From: Aeromonas rivipollensis
GTDB lineage: Bacteria; Pseudomonadota; Gammaproteobacteria; Enterobacterales; Aeromonadaceae
DNA length: 64,000 nt
Direction of reading: 5' to 3'
Assembly: GCF_010974825.1 (NCBI RefSeq)
Contig: NZ_JAAILA010000003.1
Coordinates: forward strand, 1-64,000
Of this stretch, positions 62,972 to 64,000 are shown in pieces. The position numbers and the translations under genes are program-made. Position 1 is the stretch's first letter. Each line of letters begins with the position of its first letter. The notes under the pieces are model-generated. The model was not told the DNA's origin. It ran no database searches and saw only the letters and a program-made list of their open reading frames with translations.

Positions 62972-64000
62972 ATGAGAAACATGGCAGGACTTGCAGTGAT
63001 GATAGGCGCCACCCTGGTCGCCGGCTGCAACTCCAACAATGACAGCAGCACCCCGGAGCCCAGCGCCAAAAACGTCATCTTCTTCCTCGGCGACGGCATG
63101 GGCCTCAACACCCTGACCGCCGCCCGCATCTACGGCGTGGGGGAAGAGGGCAGCCTCACCATAGACACACTGCCGGAGACGGCCTTCATCAAGACCTTCT
63201 CCCACGACGCCCAGGTCACCGACTCGGCCCCCTCCATGGCGGCCTACATGACAGGGGTCAAGAGCAACAACGGCGTCATCAGCATGGACAGCGACGCCAC
63301 CTATGAGAGCGACTGCAGCCAGAGCGCCGGCAAGCCGGTCACCACCTTGCTGGAGCTGGCCAAGGCCGACGGCCGCGGCACCGGCGTGGTCACCAGCACC
63401 CGGGTGACCCATGCCACCCCGGCCGCCACCTATGCCCACATCTGCAACCGGGATCTGGAAGCCGACATCGCCGCCCAGCTGGTGCCGGGCGGCGCCGGTT
63501 ATAACGGCGCCCTGAAAGAGGGGCTGGACGTGGTGCTCGGTGGCGGCAGCAGCTTCTTCCTGCCCACCGCCGACAAGGGCAAGCGGGAGGATGGCCGCAA
63601 CCTCATCAGCGAGATGCAGGCCAAGGGCTACCAGTTTGCCAGCAACCTGGACGAGCTGAACCAGGCCGAGGCTGGCAAGCCGCTGCTGGGGCTGTTTGGC
63701 GCCAGCCACATGAAATATGACCTGGACAGGCCCGCCAGCGAGCCCTCCCTTGCCCAGATGACCCTGGCCGCCATCACGCAGCTCAAGGACAAGGAGAAGG
63801 GTTACTTCCTGATGGTGGAAGGGGGCCGCATCGATCACGCCCTGCACGACACCAACGCCAAGCGCGCCCTGCAAGATACCCTCGCCTTCGACGACGCCAT
63901 CAAGGCCACCATCGACGAGGTGAAGAAGAGCGACCCCGAGCTGAAAAACACCCTGATAGTGGTCACCGCCGACCATGACCATACGCTGGTGCTGAATGGT
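62972..64000 (+). CDS. Alkaline phosphatase family lipoprotein (partial at window end)
   Basis: 343 codons are visible without a stop; the gene runs off the window. The leader ends in the lipobox VAGC (Cys-19), so it is a lipoprotein. Alkaline phosphatase motifs: FFLGDGMGLNTL (about 37-48) with the metal-binding Asp, DSAPSMAAYMTGVK (about 84-97) with the nucleophilic Ser, VEGGRIDHALH (about 282-292) and TADHDHT (about 332). The PSMAA context differs slightly from the DSAAS/AT of E. coli PhoA. Start ATG at 62972 after AAGGAG. A Pho-box-like array lies upstream. Confidence 0.9.
   Translation, partial: MRNMAGLAVMIGATLVAGCNSNNDSSTPEPSAKNVIFFLGDGMGLNTLTAARIYGVGEEGSLTIDTLPETAFIKTFSHDAQVTDSAPSMAAYMTGVKSNNGVISMDSDATYESDCSQSAGKPVTTLLELAKADGRGTGVVTSTRVTHATPAATYAHICNRDLEADIAAQLVPGGAGYNGALKEGLDVVLGGGSSFFLPTADKGKREDGRNLISEMQAKGYQFASNLDELNQAEAGKPLLGLFGASHMKYDLDRPASEPSLAQMTLAAITQLKDKEKGYFLMVEGGRIDHALHDTNAKRALQDTLAFDDAIKATIDEVKKSDPELKNTLIVVTADHDHTLVLNG

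Overview
The window reads as a gammaproteobacterial chromosome, most probably Aeromonas. The evidence is a GC-rich core, an E. coli-like uvrY-uvrC-pgsA-tRNA(Gly-Cys-Leu) order, a porin with a typical Aeromonas/Vibrio leader, and the neighbourhoods cysS/ppiB/lpxH, msbA-lpxK-ycaR-kdsB, comEC, dinG and ycaD. The assignment comes from protein recognition only; no search was run.

Layout. (1) 1-6315 is core: a secreted hypothetical protein, cysS, ppiB, a DUF4269 protein, lpxH, a GlsB/YeaQ membrane protein, a glutathione transferase and a tiny lipoprotein. (2) 6316-33635 is a 27.3 kb island in the 3' end of a tRNA-Leu(UAA) gene. The intact tRNA is at 33579-33665 and a 57-bp copy of its 3' end sits at 6316-6372. 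A P4-type tyrosine integrase lies next to the tRNA. The island is mosaic. From left to right it carries a LysR/oxidoreductase/hydrolase/tautomerase/esterase block, a GAF-PAS-GGDEF protein, a WYL-like regulator with a TM2 protein and two exported proteins, an AT-rich orphan, and then a second integrase, an AlpA-like protein and a 962-aa family B DNA polymerase that looks like the primer-independent polymerase of pipolins. An ISAs1-type transposase remnant follows. After it comes a minus-strand run of three integron gene cassettes without an integron integrase; their attC sites include one of the Vibrio VCR type. The first cassette holds a two-gene unit, a methyltransferase-like protein and a reverse transcriptase, that is a strong candidate for a phage-defence system. 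A DUF2787/YkvA-type backbone and the integrase close the island. (3) 33579-64000 is core again: three tRNAs, pgsA, uvrC, uvrY; an anaerobic respiratory module (periplasmic flavoprotein, tetraheme cytochrome, NapC-type cytochrome) divergent from a TtrS/TtrR-like two-component system with an FNR-type palindrome between them; the lipid A/Kdo genes kdsB-ycaR-lpxK-msbA; a four-copy 88-bp tandem repeat; comEC; twin DUF2062 genes; a HerA-like ATPase; aspC; a porin; dinG; yccT-like; an HDAC-family hydrolase; ycaD-like; ylqF; and a phosphatase lipoprotein that runs off the window end.

The most interesting signals are the pipolin-type polymerase in a tRNA-Leu island, the reverse transcriptase/methyltransferase-like pair carried as an integron cassette, the captured Vibrio-type cassettes, and a multi-copy repeat that sits at the joins between cargo blocks.
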